Source of the DNA: Mytilus trossulus
Taxonomy: Eukaryota > Mollusca > Bivalvia > Mytilida > Mytilidae
Assembly: GCF_036588685.1 (NCBI RefSeq)
Contig: NC_086380.1
Location: forward strand, 31,576,474-31,640,473
Length of the DNA stretch: 64,000 bases
Direction of reading: 5' to 3'
Numbering within the stretch: the stretch's first letter is position 1; each line of letters begins with the position of its first letter. Below, one piece after another: positions 1-11,400 of this stretch. The notes under the pieces were generated by a model that saw only the letters and a program-made list of their open reading frames with translations, did not search any database and was not told where the DNA came from. The position numbers and the translations under genes were made by a program.

Positions 1-375
1 TGGACACAGGGAGGAAGAAGAGATAATGAATGAAGAGATAAGGTAAATACATTACATTTGCCTATATACACATTCCTTTGTACACAGAAACATAATTTTT
101 AGCAGAAGTATATACCCCTGTTCGAAATTTATAAATCCATTGAGAAAATAAATATGGGGTAAAACCTAAAACAACATTGTGTTCCATATTGATAATAAAC
201 GATATGGTGATATGAGGTTCATATTGCTTTCTTTGACTTAAAATTTAATGAAAAGGGTTATCAATTAAACATGAACTATAAAGTTTTTACAGATTAAATC
301 TCCCTATAATTTCAATCATTAATTTCACAGTAAAGTTTCTATTAATAATCTATTAAAGTTTTCACAATTAAGAAA

Positions 376-613
376 AACGAGTAGGGGCAATAAGGTTCTT
401 ATTCGGGCCAAAAATTAGTTCAAATTTTAAATTTATCATACATATTCTTATATAACTGAATACTTGACTAATTTGACATTGAACAAGTTACAATGGCAAC
501 AAGTCATGACTTAATTTACATATTTGTTTTAATTTCCTGATTTTCATTGGTTTTTTTTAATCAAATTTTATTTTCTTAGGCCAAAACTAGGTCTTAATGC
601 CCCTACTCCTTTA
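376..613. mobile_element. MITE-like element, GGAGTAGGGGC termini (copy 1)
   Basis: The left end (from 379, GAGTAGGGGCAATAAG) is matched in inverted form by the right end (about 580-613, ..TTAATGCCCCTACTCCTTT). The arms continue into GGCC-AAAA and AATT-rich sequence. About 238 bp, no coding capacity, in an intron of the DUF6589 gene. The same termini occur at 47579-48156, so this is a dispersed family. Confidence 0.6.
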
Positions 614-1556
614 AATATTTAGTCTAAATACCCATTTCTAAAGGGCAATTACGAATATAATCTTCAATAATAAAAGAATGTTTATAGGTCATGCTGACTT
701 AATTGTAGATTTTGTCTTGCAGATCATTTTTACTCATATGATATATTTATAGCCATTTAGGCCTGAAGGTTACACTCAAAATTGATGGACTGCATAGATA
801 ATTTTAAACTACAAAGATTTGTTATGTTTTAACTAAGTAAGACATTTTTATATAGGGATGATACAAGTGCTGGAATGAGAACTATACCATGTGGAGGTGA
901 CCAGCTTAGTGTCGAGCGTATAAGGTCAGCACATTCAGCCAGATTTGATGGTGACACACCTGAGGAAAGATTGGAAGGAGTCATTGCCATGGTGGAAGAC
1001 TTTCATGAAAAAATGAATTTTTTACAAGTAAGTACCATTAAGACATGTCCTTTTTAATACCAATCTTTATGAAAAAATTCTTTGCTTAAACTGTAAGCAT
1101 TTGATTGCTCCTCTATGAAAATTATTTTATTAAAGAAAGCTAAGATGCATAAGCAGTAAACCATTTGAAAAGTATTTCTTATAAATTTTAATGAGATATT
1201 GTACATTTTTGTTTTAAATCTTAGAATTAGAATTGCTATGTTAGAAAGAGCACCTGTTGAAGAGAATGCACTACCAATATCTAAATATTAAATACATTGG
1301 CATCTGCAAAAATAAAATTAACGGTACCAATTTTATTGCACTAGATGCAAGACCTGTTTAATTCAAAGGAATTATGTGGGTTATAAGTAAAAGACAACAC
1401 AATAATATAAATTCTGAATTTAAAGACATGGTCAACATATCAATAGACAAGTGTGTATACCCTATAAATCAAGACAAGGTAGAAGCAACAGATGCTTTTG
1501 AAAGAAACTACTTTGTAAAAAAAAAAAATTAAAAAAACATTATACATAAAAAAAAT

Positions 1557-1752
1557 TGTGAGTTTGAACCCCACTCGTGCAAGTGCACTTGTGGCTACAA
1601 TTGTAATCGACTAGCAGTTTCATGTTTTCTACCAATGGTTAGTGGTTTTCTATGTGTACTCTGGCTTCCTCCACCAATAAAAACTGGACGTAAGGAAATA
1701 GCTTAATTGCAGTTCTTAAAAGGGCCGTTTGACCAAAGATCAAATCAATCTA
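1557..1752 (+). mobile_element. SINE-like fragment (tRNA-derived type)
   Basis: The stretch opens with a sequence resembling a pol III B box (GTTTGAACCCC) and continues with 'GTGGCTACAATTGTAATCGACTAG' like sequence, 'CTCTGGCTTCCTCCACCAATA' like sequence and a tail ending in CAAATCAATC. I recognise this order from mollusc SINEs. It lies in the intron between 1027 and 1908. The copy is diverged and the A box is not clear. Confidence 0.5.
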
Positions 1753-2942
1753 AGTATGTTTTAATAGCTGCTTTTAACCAAAAGCTTAGTAAGGTCAAGC
1801 CTGAGTTAAGTCATTTTGTTTTTATTTGAAGTATCATTATGATAATATATTTAAGAATTCTCATTTACACTCAACTAATTTTTACCAATATACATTTATT
1901 TTATTAGGTAATTATGGACAGATTTTATGCAACTTCAAGTGCACGGGAGCAAGGGACTCTATATCAGTTGCGTAATGTTATTAATAGACGAAATGTTGTG
2001 AAGACTGTTTCCCAAGATTACCACGCTGACAGTTCTTTTATTGACTTGGTTACAGATTGCCATGTAATAACTGCAGCATGGAACACTTCAATTTAGAAAA
2101 TGTTAATAGTGCATCTGACAGAATACCAGCAGATATTGAAACTGCTGATGTACCCACAAAAAAAAGGCTTCTTCTCCATCTCACAGCAGAAGTTGTTGAC
2201 AAATACTTCTTGAATTCATTGAATGAAAGCATTGTGAGGATAGAAGAAAGAGATGACAAAGATAGGCAAAATGATGACAAAGTTTTATACTACGCCACTA
2301 ATTTGACAAAATTAGGCCTACTACGCAAACTATCTGTGATGGCAACAAAATATGGTGATGGGTTGAGAGCAATGCGCCACTGGAAATATGCCTTTTTAGT
2401 ATACCATCAATCTAAAAAGACAAAATATAGATTAGAGTCATTTTTGTTGCTGGCAGGCATTAATGCTCTCTTTACTCCAAGACAGCGACATCAGATTGTT
2501 TTCAATAGGTTTGTAAACTTAAAAGGAGGGGAAGGCAACAATCTGGATGGTGACTATGTCATGGAACTTCTTAACAGATATGCGAAGTCTAGAGTCAAAC
2601 TATTAGGTCCAAATCAGTCAGGTGAAGTGATAAACAGAATAGGCAAAACAATGATGACATGTCACAACATCCAAGAAAAATTAGAAAACAGTTTGAATGT
2701 GTCACCATCATCAGGTTTCCACAAAAAACAGGATTTAGAAAAAGATAGAGCTTCAATCATTAAACATTTAAAAGAAGGCAAGGTTTTTTCAAACATTTTG
2801 GGTAGATGCCATAACAGTTTTCAAAAGGAAAAAAGTGACTTATTTGCTGATATAGATATCAAAGAGTTCCATGCATACATTCATGACAAGAAAAAAATGT
2901 ATTCGAACAGGAAAATTGCATTTTAGCTAGACATAAAAGAAC

Positions 2943-2948
2943 AATAAA
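2943..2948 (+). promoter_or_regulatory. Polyadenylation signal AATAAA of the DUF6589 gene
   Basis: AATAAA lies 17 bases after the stop codon at 2924-2926. This is early but a possible 3' end for the upstream gene. Confidence 0.4.
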
Positions 2949-2949
2949 A

Positions 2950-5453
2950 AGTCAAAATATTGAATTGTAAAAATATCTATTTCCAATGCAACGTTTTAAA
3001 TAATTCAACAATTTTATTACAAATAATATACAAGATTTAAATATGTGTTTATAATTTATGCAAGTTGTTGTACATCATTATGCCTTTATATAACAGAATC
3101 AAAACCTATAGATATATTACATTGTAATTAAAGATACATTTTTGATCCAAATTTTTGTTAATAAAATTTATTTTGAAAAGGCCTGGTTGTATTTCAGGAA
3201 TAATTTTTGTTTGATGACTGTAAGATGAATTTTTCATGCAACATTATTGATACTACATTTTTTATCCTAATTTCTTTTAAGAAGTGTGCACACTAGCTAT
3301 TTTTCATACTGTTGATTCAAATAGGAATATAACTTCACATGATATTTTTTTATGTGATTTGGTTTGTTGAACATTTTTATCTCTTCAATAAACATACCTA
3401 ACAATTTTGATTCATACAATAAACACAAGCAGGTTATTTCTTGAGGAAGTATTTGATGTTCAGTAATATATTTATAAGAATTTTTCAAAGAGCCATTATC
3501 AGGGTTTATAAAATCGTATCCTTTTTCATATCCAAAATAGCATATTTTTTTTAGATTTGATTCCTTGTTATCTTAGTTGAAAACTAAATCTTTAGTTCTT
3601 CAAATATAAAATTAATATAGTAATAACAAAATGCAAAACTCCGATGTATGAGTTTATTGAACATTACAATTCAATTCATTAAGATTTGCATACTTGTAAT
3701 CTGTAATGTGATAGGAATAGTATATACAATTTACCTTTTATAGTTTATATTACCATTGATAATTCATGTGGGGTATTGAAGACATTTTTATAAGAGTTTG
3801 AAAAATGTGGATGACAATTTTTTTATGAATTAATAGTACTCTGTAAATTTGTAATGACTAACACAATTGTCTATAAAAACATTCCATCCTGATATAGTAT
3901 AGTACAAACAATGGTTGATTCATGTGAGGTATTTAAGAGAGTGAAAATGTAGATAAAAAAATTGTTTATTAATATATAGCACTCTGAAAATTGATGACTG
4001 CTATATGATATGTACAAACACAATTGTATAAGAAAACAGTGCTTTTTTCAATTTTTATAGTCCCTTAAACAGCACTAACTTCCATGATTCTAGTAAAATA
4101 AAATAACAAGTTTTATAACAAATTGTCTAAGATCAATAATAATTTACATTTATGTAATACTTTTCTAATGAATACATCAAATTTATTTTTTAATTGAAAT
4201 TAAACAGTTCAGATTTACAAAACATTTAGTATATGTATATGTGCATATACTGTCTAAAGAAATTTTTCTTATTTACAACAACTGTTTTTCTTTAAAATTC
4301 TGCTTAGTAATACAACTTAAACATTTCAACAGTTAATTTTATTGTCAATTTGTACATTTTATCGTTAATCCTAACAGTTTATATTTTTAATGTTAATTCA
4401 TATTCACACAAACAAAATCATAGTCCAGAAAAAATAAAATAAAAAGTACAATGACATTAATATTTTAATATGGACTTCATTAGCTCAAATATCAACTAGC
4501 CCTATATATAGCAGTTCATTATCATACAATTCATTTGCATACAATCTTCATCTAATATTTTGCCTCATAAGAATTATTAAAAAATCATTATATTCATATA
4601 AATCCTTGAATTATAAAATGCACTGTAAATTAAATAATGTTTTTGTTCTATATACCATCACCTTCTGATCTGTGAAAGGACAAGGTTAACAAAGAAAAAA
4701 CTAAATAGCAACTTTATCATAAAATATCTTCAACTCTTAAGTCAGCACATTTTTAGATAAATTCATAATTTGATTTGTTTAAATTTTTGTAAGTAAAAGC
4801 TTTCAGAGAACCTTGGTACCAAAAAGGTGTCTAAACAATTTCTGAATCATAGGTGGTTGTCAAAATAGATTACGGTAAAATATTTTACAAATTATATAAC
4901 AATTGAACCAAAATTGACTTTACAACACAAATAATGCATGATAAAAATGATTAAGGGGTTATTACTTTGTTATTTATAATGTGAGGTGCTAACAGGTAGA
5001 ATCTTTAATAAATTTGTACAAAATTTCATTCTAAATACTGGCTTTTGGTCATAAACTTGCTTCTGTCCCATTTTTGAAGAAATCAAGGATAGTTTAAGAT
5101 AGTTAAAATTTTAAAAACCTTATAAACCACAGAGTGAATATTTTTGGACGTCACAGTTAACAGAGACTGCCAACACTAGCTTTTGCAACAACTTATAGAA
5201 GAAAGTAGTTCTCTTTTTCTTTTGTGTTGTATTTAAATTGCTTTAAATTTTTGATTTTGATACAGTATCATCATGAAAATGTGAAGGAACAGTAGGGAAA
5301 GTTTAATGAGACAGCAAATTGACATCACAAATAACTAATACAGATACTAAATGACCAGGTTGATAAGAATGTTTGTTAATCATATATAATATACAATTAA
5401 ATATTTGTAACTGTAATGGATGATGCACAAAGTAAACAGATTAAAAAACTTGT
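2950..5453. other. AT-rich intergenic stretch between convergent genes
   Basis: This separates the 3' ends of the DUF6589 gene and the RecQ-like gene. Only short open frames are present, with no recognisable protein, and I see no repeat structure beyond simple A/T runs. Confidence 0.5.
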
Positions 5454-8400
5454 TTAAAGAACATTATTAATAATAGTTAGAACAGTATCTGTCAATGTTT
5501 GATCATATATGAAAACCTGATATATATCACTAAAATCATATATATAGTGCACATTATTTACAATTTCTAGAATAGTTTTCTCACTAAGACCAGTAATGAC
5601 ATCACTGTTAATTAATGTACAATCATAATTTGAAATCATATCATAAAGTAATTCATTAAGAGCACTTTTTATTTTGTCACGCTGCTCTGTTGTAACATTT
5701 CTGTATTGTTTATCAGATTCATCGCACATGGAGGCCATTGCATGGTCCTCTTTATCTAAAATAAACCCAAATGAGTTTATATTACAATCAGAGCACGAAC
5801 ATAATTTAGAACAAATATCACAACATTGATGAATAGTTTTATCAGTTTTGGACTCCTCAGGAGTAAAATACATAATAAGGAAGTGCCTTCTACACAATTT
5901 AAGTTTACAATAGTCATGCATAGGTACATTAGTAGCTGATATCGATATATTCATGTTATGATAATACACAATGGAGAATGCAGCATTACCATCTCTACCT
6001 GCCCTACCACTCTCCTGCATAAAACCATTTAGACTTCTAGGTGCTCCCCAATGAATCACATATCGGATATCTGAAACATTGATGCCCATTCCAAATGCTG
6101 TTGTGGCTATAATTACCCTTGTTTTACAATCTAATTTAAAAAAATTATCCAAGATATTTCTCTTGTTTTTGTCCATTGTGGCATGGTGAAACATACCGAA
6201 TAAACAATTTTTAGAGGATGGTTGTCCACAATATGAATGGTCAGTACCAAGCTTATCTAAAAATAGTGCGTAAATTTGGGAACAAGCTTTAATATTTCGG
6301 CAGTATATAATTGTCTTTGGTGTATTAACTCCTTTCAGTTGAATTACTGAGATTAGCCAAGTAAAAGTTTGGGTCAATGAATATGGAGCCTCTTGGCAAA
6401 AGTAGAAAATATTGCTTCTGTCACATGAAGAGAGCACTAATTTGTAGTCTTGCATTTGTAAATAGCGTGCAATTTCTTTTCTGGATTGCTGTGTGGCAGT
6501 TGCTGTCAGGGCAAGCATAACTGCATTTGGTAAAATGCTTCGAAGTTCTCCAAGTCTGGAATAGTCTTTCCTGAATTCTTTACCCCTGTTAAATAATTAT
6601 ATATATATGAATACATATTAAAGTTGAATTTTTAATTTCGCTTTCATTAGCTGTATTATACATTTATTATACAAGTGATATGAAAATATTAATCCAGATT
6701 ATTGCAGACTGTATAAGTAATTGGTTTTTAATTTGATCAAATTATTAATTTTTGTTTATGTACATGCCACTAAGATTGTAAATACAGTTATGTCATGTGT
6801 ATGTATAATATACTTTTACAGATTATAATACATTGTACACCTTATTGCTATTTATTTTACAATCCTGGAAAAAAAGGGCATTTATACAACTTCTTGTTTG
6901 GGTCATGCGGCCGAAAATAGAGGTCATTAGAAGAGAGGTGAGGGAGGAAAAACTTTAGAAAACAATCATCAAGAAACTTTAATATAGTATGATCCACTTT
7001 TTTAGAAATTAAAATTGAAGTAAAAAAATATTTTGTTTGAAGTATTTACTGTAGTTTTAACAGGTCTCATTAAAAAGTATCATGCTTGATGAATTGTTTA
7101 ACAAGCATCCCAGATAGCTTCAACTGGATGAAAAAGTTGTGTAATTTTAGAACTTATCTGGAATGGAATAAATAGTGATTAGGTGTATTATTTTAGAGGA
7201 AGAAAAATGATTATTGAATGATGGTACTTTGTTTTTGAAAATATTGTTGATACATGTATATGTAAAAGGTATCAGTTAATTTTGTCTTCTGAATTTAAAA
7301 ACTTCAGAAGACAAATCTAATAATATAACAATGGTGCATATCAAATGCCTTTTATACATAATTCTAAAGCATTTGTATAAGGTTAAATGTATGTTTCTTT
7401 TGCTTTGGTTTGTGCTGTCACATTAATGCATACATCACATCTTTTTTTAATCACATCTGTTTTTTCAGTTTATTTTGAAAAGAAAATTAACCGTCCAAGG
7501 AAATTTTAGTACATGAATTACATAAAGAAAACATAAAATTTTTGAAAAGAATTATATTTTAGCCGATATACTAAGACTATTTTCATTGCATGAAAGCATT
7601 TAATCTTTTGCTGTCATACGTAAATGTAGGTCATGTAAGTGAAGAATGTTACTCGTTAAAAAAGATATTTATTCTGCAAAATTGACATTAACCTGTCAAA
7701 AAATGTCCTGTATTATCCAAAGATGTGATTGGAAACATATACATATATCATATATATGCCAATACAAATAATTAACAGTGCCTGGTGAAATTTGATAGCT
7801 GAGCTGTTTAAGCTATTAGATGTGTAGGGCCATTTGAAGTTTTTTAATTATGTACATCATTGTTAATTTATTTGTGCATTTCTGTGCACTATTGTATTAT
7901 AATAAATGTGAATAAATAAATATGTGTCTGGAATCTCATCTGTGTTCTTTCATTTTCAAAATTCCAGTTAAATAAACATATTATTACATGATTACAGAAT
8001 TGTATTTTAAAAGTGTTAAATTGTATCCAAAGATGAATGCTGCAAATTAATGTGATAAGCAAGTGCATGTGAATAAAACTATTAAACCCTGATCTATTTC
8101 TGTCTTCTATCCATCCATTAAAAAACCAATACAGACACAGGATTCTGTTATGATGATTAATTTGCAACTCAGTGGGTTATGTAAAGGAATATGAATATAG
8201 TTCACACATATTCACAGTACATAAAATCATGAGTTAAGTGTTTTGCTTTCCAATGTAAGCTTCTGTCTGGATTTGCTTTAATATTTGATCGAAAAATAAA
8301 ACTAGAACAAATAAATTAAAACATTGAAAGCCAATGTTAACGTGCATGATCTAATTGTAAACATACAATATTAATGTTCAAGTCAATTAACATTTTCAAA

Positions 8401-11400
8401 TTTAAACAAAGCAACACACAAAATCTCTTAGACAATACAAGATCCACTGTACCTGCACCTTTATATCAGTAATGGACAAAAATATATTGTCAAATCCCAT
8501 ACATATTGTTCCTCTGTTCAAGGGCACTAATGCTAATGTGTATTTGAATTATTCATGTATATATATATATATATTTAATGTACGTCTGAGTCAGTGACAA
8601 CTCTACAACAGATTTATCCATCGGATCGCCATCAATGATGGTGATACATGGATGTGTACATTGTGTATATACAACTCGTCTAAACATCAACCCAACATTG
8701 AAACTATAACTTATGTAAAAAGTTGTTTTTCAAAAAAAAAAAAAAAATTTAGTAATAAGACATGAAAGACCATGCTGATTTTAATTTCATAACATTTGAG
8801 GAGAAATGTGTATGTCACTTCAATTTCAAGTTATATTCAATACTTCTAGTGGGCATTTCCACAAATTTCAATCTTTTCTTAAAAATATGACAATTATGAG
8901 AGAGTGAAATGAAAATTCATTACTTTTAAGGAATATGAGTCTTTTTTATGACATAATAATTTTCACCATAATACAACATGTAGCTTGTAAATTGAGAGAA
9001 AGGATCCATGAAAACTTATTGATCATTTTGATGTGCTTTTTTCTAGCTAATTGACATTTTAGGAATTCGGAGATAACTGTGTTGTATTTTAAGCTTGGCC
9101 TTCTTAAAACGTAGATTTTACTGTCGCAAATTGATTTTACCTAGCGATGCGGAGCGGAGATAGGTAAAACGGATATTTGCGACAGTAAAATTAAGTTTTA
9201 CGAAGGCCAAGCTTGAAATACAATACAGTTATCTCCATTCTAATGCCACATATTAAAATAAATGTCATTTAATAAATATTTTGGCTTAAAAATGGCATAA
9301 ATGAAAAAGTCCACGAAACTGTTGCATTGTCTTAAGCATCTAAATAATGTGACGTCATGTGTTTACTCTGGATGTCAAACATGACTAAACATATTTTTAC
9401 TTTTTCGTACGCTTCAGAATGGTTTCATTATAGACTAAATGAAGATTTTGAGGCTCAAAATGTGAATATCTTGTTTATTTTTTGAGAAATTACATATCCC
9501 AGAATTCAAAATGGTGGCTTTCTTAGTTACGGACTGGTAGAACGTGGAATCTAACCCCTCAAAATATTTGTCAACGTCCAATGAAAATCATCGTTACAAA
9601 CTAATTGCATTAGAATGTAAATTTTCATTGACTTTTCTGTTAGAAAATTACATATCTATTACTATAAAAATAAAAAGAATGTGGTGATATTCAAGACTTC
9701 TCTCTCACAGAAACCAAAACTCCTGATTAAGATATAAAATTGTACACTAACAAACAAGAAATATAAATTGATATCCAAATGTCCAACTCAAAACCTTATC
9801 ATGCTTATGGTCTTACTTTGTATCTATAGTTATATTTTGGTATTTCAAAAGAAGGCCATGATTTAAATATGGGAAATAATTAATGGTATTAAGATCGCAT
9901 TATTAGATTTATTTATTTTTTGAAAATATAAATTATATGCTAATCATGCTAATAGGAACTGTGTTCATTCTTTAAATTCAGAATATTTTTAGCTTTCCAG
10001 TTATGCAAATACAACTAAACAAAGCATAAAATAATACTAGTAGAAAAAAATTTGGGCCACTAAATGTACATATACATCTTCATGTGTAGTAGATTAAGCC
10101 TAAATGCCTAAAGGCACATGTGTGGAAAAATTAACCCTCTCAACTAACTTTTGTGTAGTATATTTAGCATGAATAGTAACTGTGCAGAATTGTGTGTAAA
10201 AACATGTGACTCAACTGAAAAAATCATTACTACAAACTGACAAAGTAAATTGCCTTTTCCCTTAGAAAATAAAAACCATTACATGCATTAACAAAACATG
10301 TTTAAATTTTTTCTCCAAAACTGCATTACTCGCAATTCAAATTTAAAAAAAAAATGCATAAATGTGAAAGTTGGTAGAAGTATGTAGTAATGAAATTATA
10401 ATTGATGTTTATATTTAAAAAAATACAGACCATTCTTCAACACAGTGAGCTTCATCTATAACCACAGCAGAAAGGCATTTCTGGTACACTGGTAGTGAAA
10501 GTGTTTCCCTCCAAACTCCCGAAAACAAACTCTCAGGACTCATGAGAAGTATGGGTATTAATCCATCACAAACTTTTTTACAAATCTCTTTAAACGAAAA
10601 CAAATATAATATAAAATATCATGAGTATATGGTATATACATTTCAACATTTCATACGACTGGTGCCACATGTGGAGCAGGATCTGCTTACCCTTCCGGAG
10701 CACCTGAGATCACCCCTAGTTTTTGGTGGGGTTCGTGTTATTTGTTGTTTAGTTTTCTATGTTGTGTCATGTGTACTATTGTTTGTCTGTTTGTCTTTTT
10801 CATTTTTAGCCTTGGCGTTGTCAGTTTGTTTTAGATTTAGAAGTTTGACTGTCCCTTTGGTATCTTTTGTCCCTCTTTTTCATTTTAGACATGTTTATAT
10901 TTATTTTGTTTGGGCTTGACTTGTATCATGTTTTCCAACCTGTTTATACAATCTATTCATACTTATATAACTCTTGGAAATTCAAGAAACTATCCTAAAT
11001 TGAGATAAATTAAATGGCCTTCCAAATACTTTGCTATCACTAACATCTATGAAGGAAATTAACTGTTTAAAAATTATCACATCATGTTGTGAGGAGGTCT
11101 CATTGGGGGATTCCGATCCTGAATCCTGCTTACTGTTTTGTCAGATTCCTGTATCCAGCTTACACTATGTACCTAAGCAGTTGTCATGTTTTTGTCATTT
11201 CCCGGGTCCCGCAAGACCTCATTTCCTGTTTTTAATGTGTCACGATTACAAAAAATTGGCAATCCCGCGTCACACTTAGACCCCAATGAGACCCACTTGT
11301 GATTGACCATCTTGGTCGCAAATTTATTGTTTTCTACTTGGTATGAAATATGTAATATAGAGATCCCTTTTGTTACATTTTATGATAAAATCATTTGTTA

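Larger units (their letters stand above)
1..2926 (+). pseudogene. DUF6589-family gene, 3' part, three exons, one frameshift
   Basis: Function of this family is unknown. Visible exons are 1-42 (gene enters from outside the window), 856-1027 and 1908-2926. The splice sites are canonical (GTAAAT, GTAAGT; acceptors ..TATAG and ..ATTAG) and the phases fit: two bases left at 42 plus one at 856, then a codon boundary at 1027/1908. The protein has the landmarks I associate with DUF6589: GGDQLS..R near the start, MVEDFHEKMNFLQV, GTLYQLRNVINR, LVTDCHV, then DGLRAMRHWKYAF, QIVFNRFVNLKGG, MELLNRYAK, and VFSNILGRCHNSF near the end. The frame breaks at 2073-2081: the upstream frame stops at 2096, but homologous-looking sequence goes on in the -1 frame from about 2078 to the stop at 2924-2926. 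One missing base explains this, either a real mutation or an assembly error. The family call is from recognition only; fairly sure. Confidence 0.72.

Noticed and set aside
10542-10919. 125-codon plus-strand open frame
   Set aside because: It lies in a dispersed T/G-rich mussel repeat and overlaps the RecQ-like exon on the other strand; no domain is recognisable.
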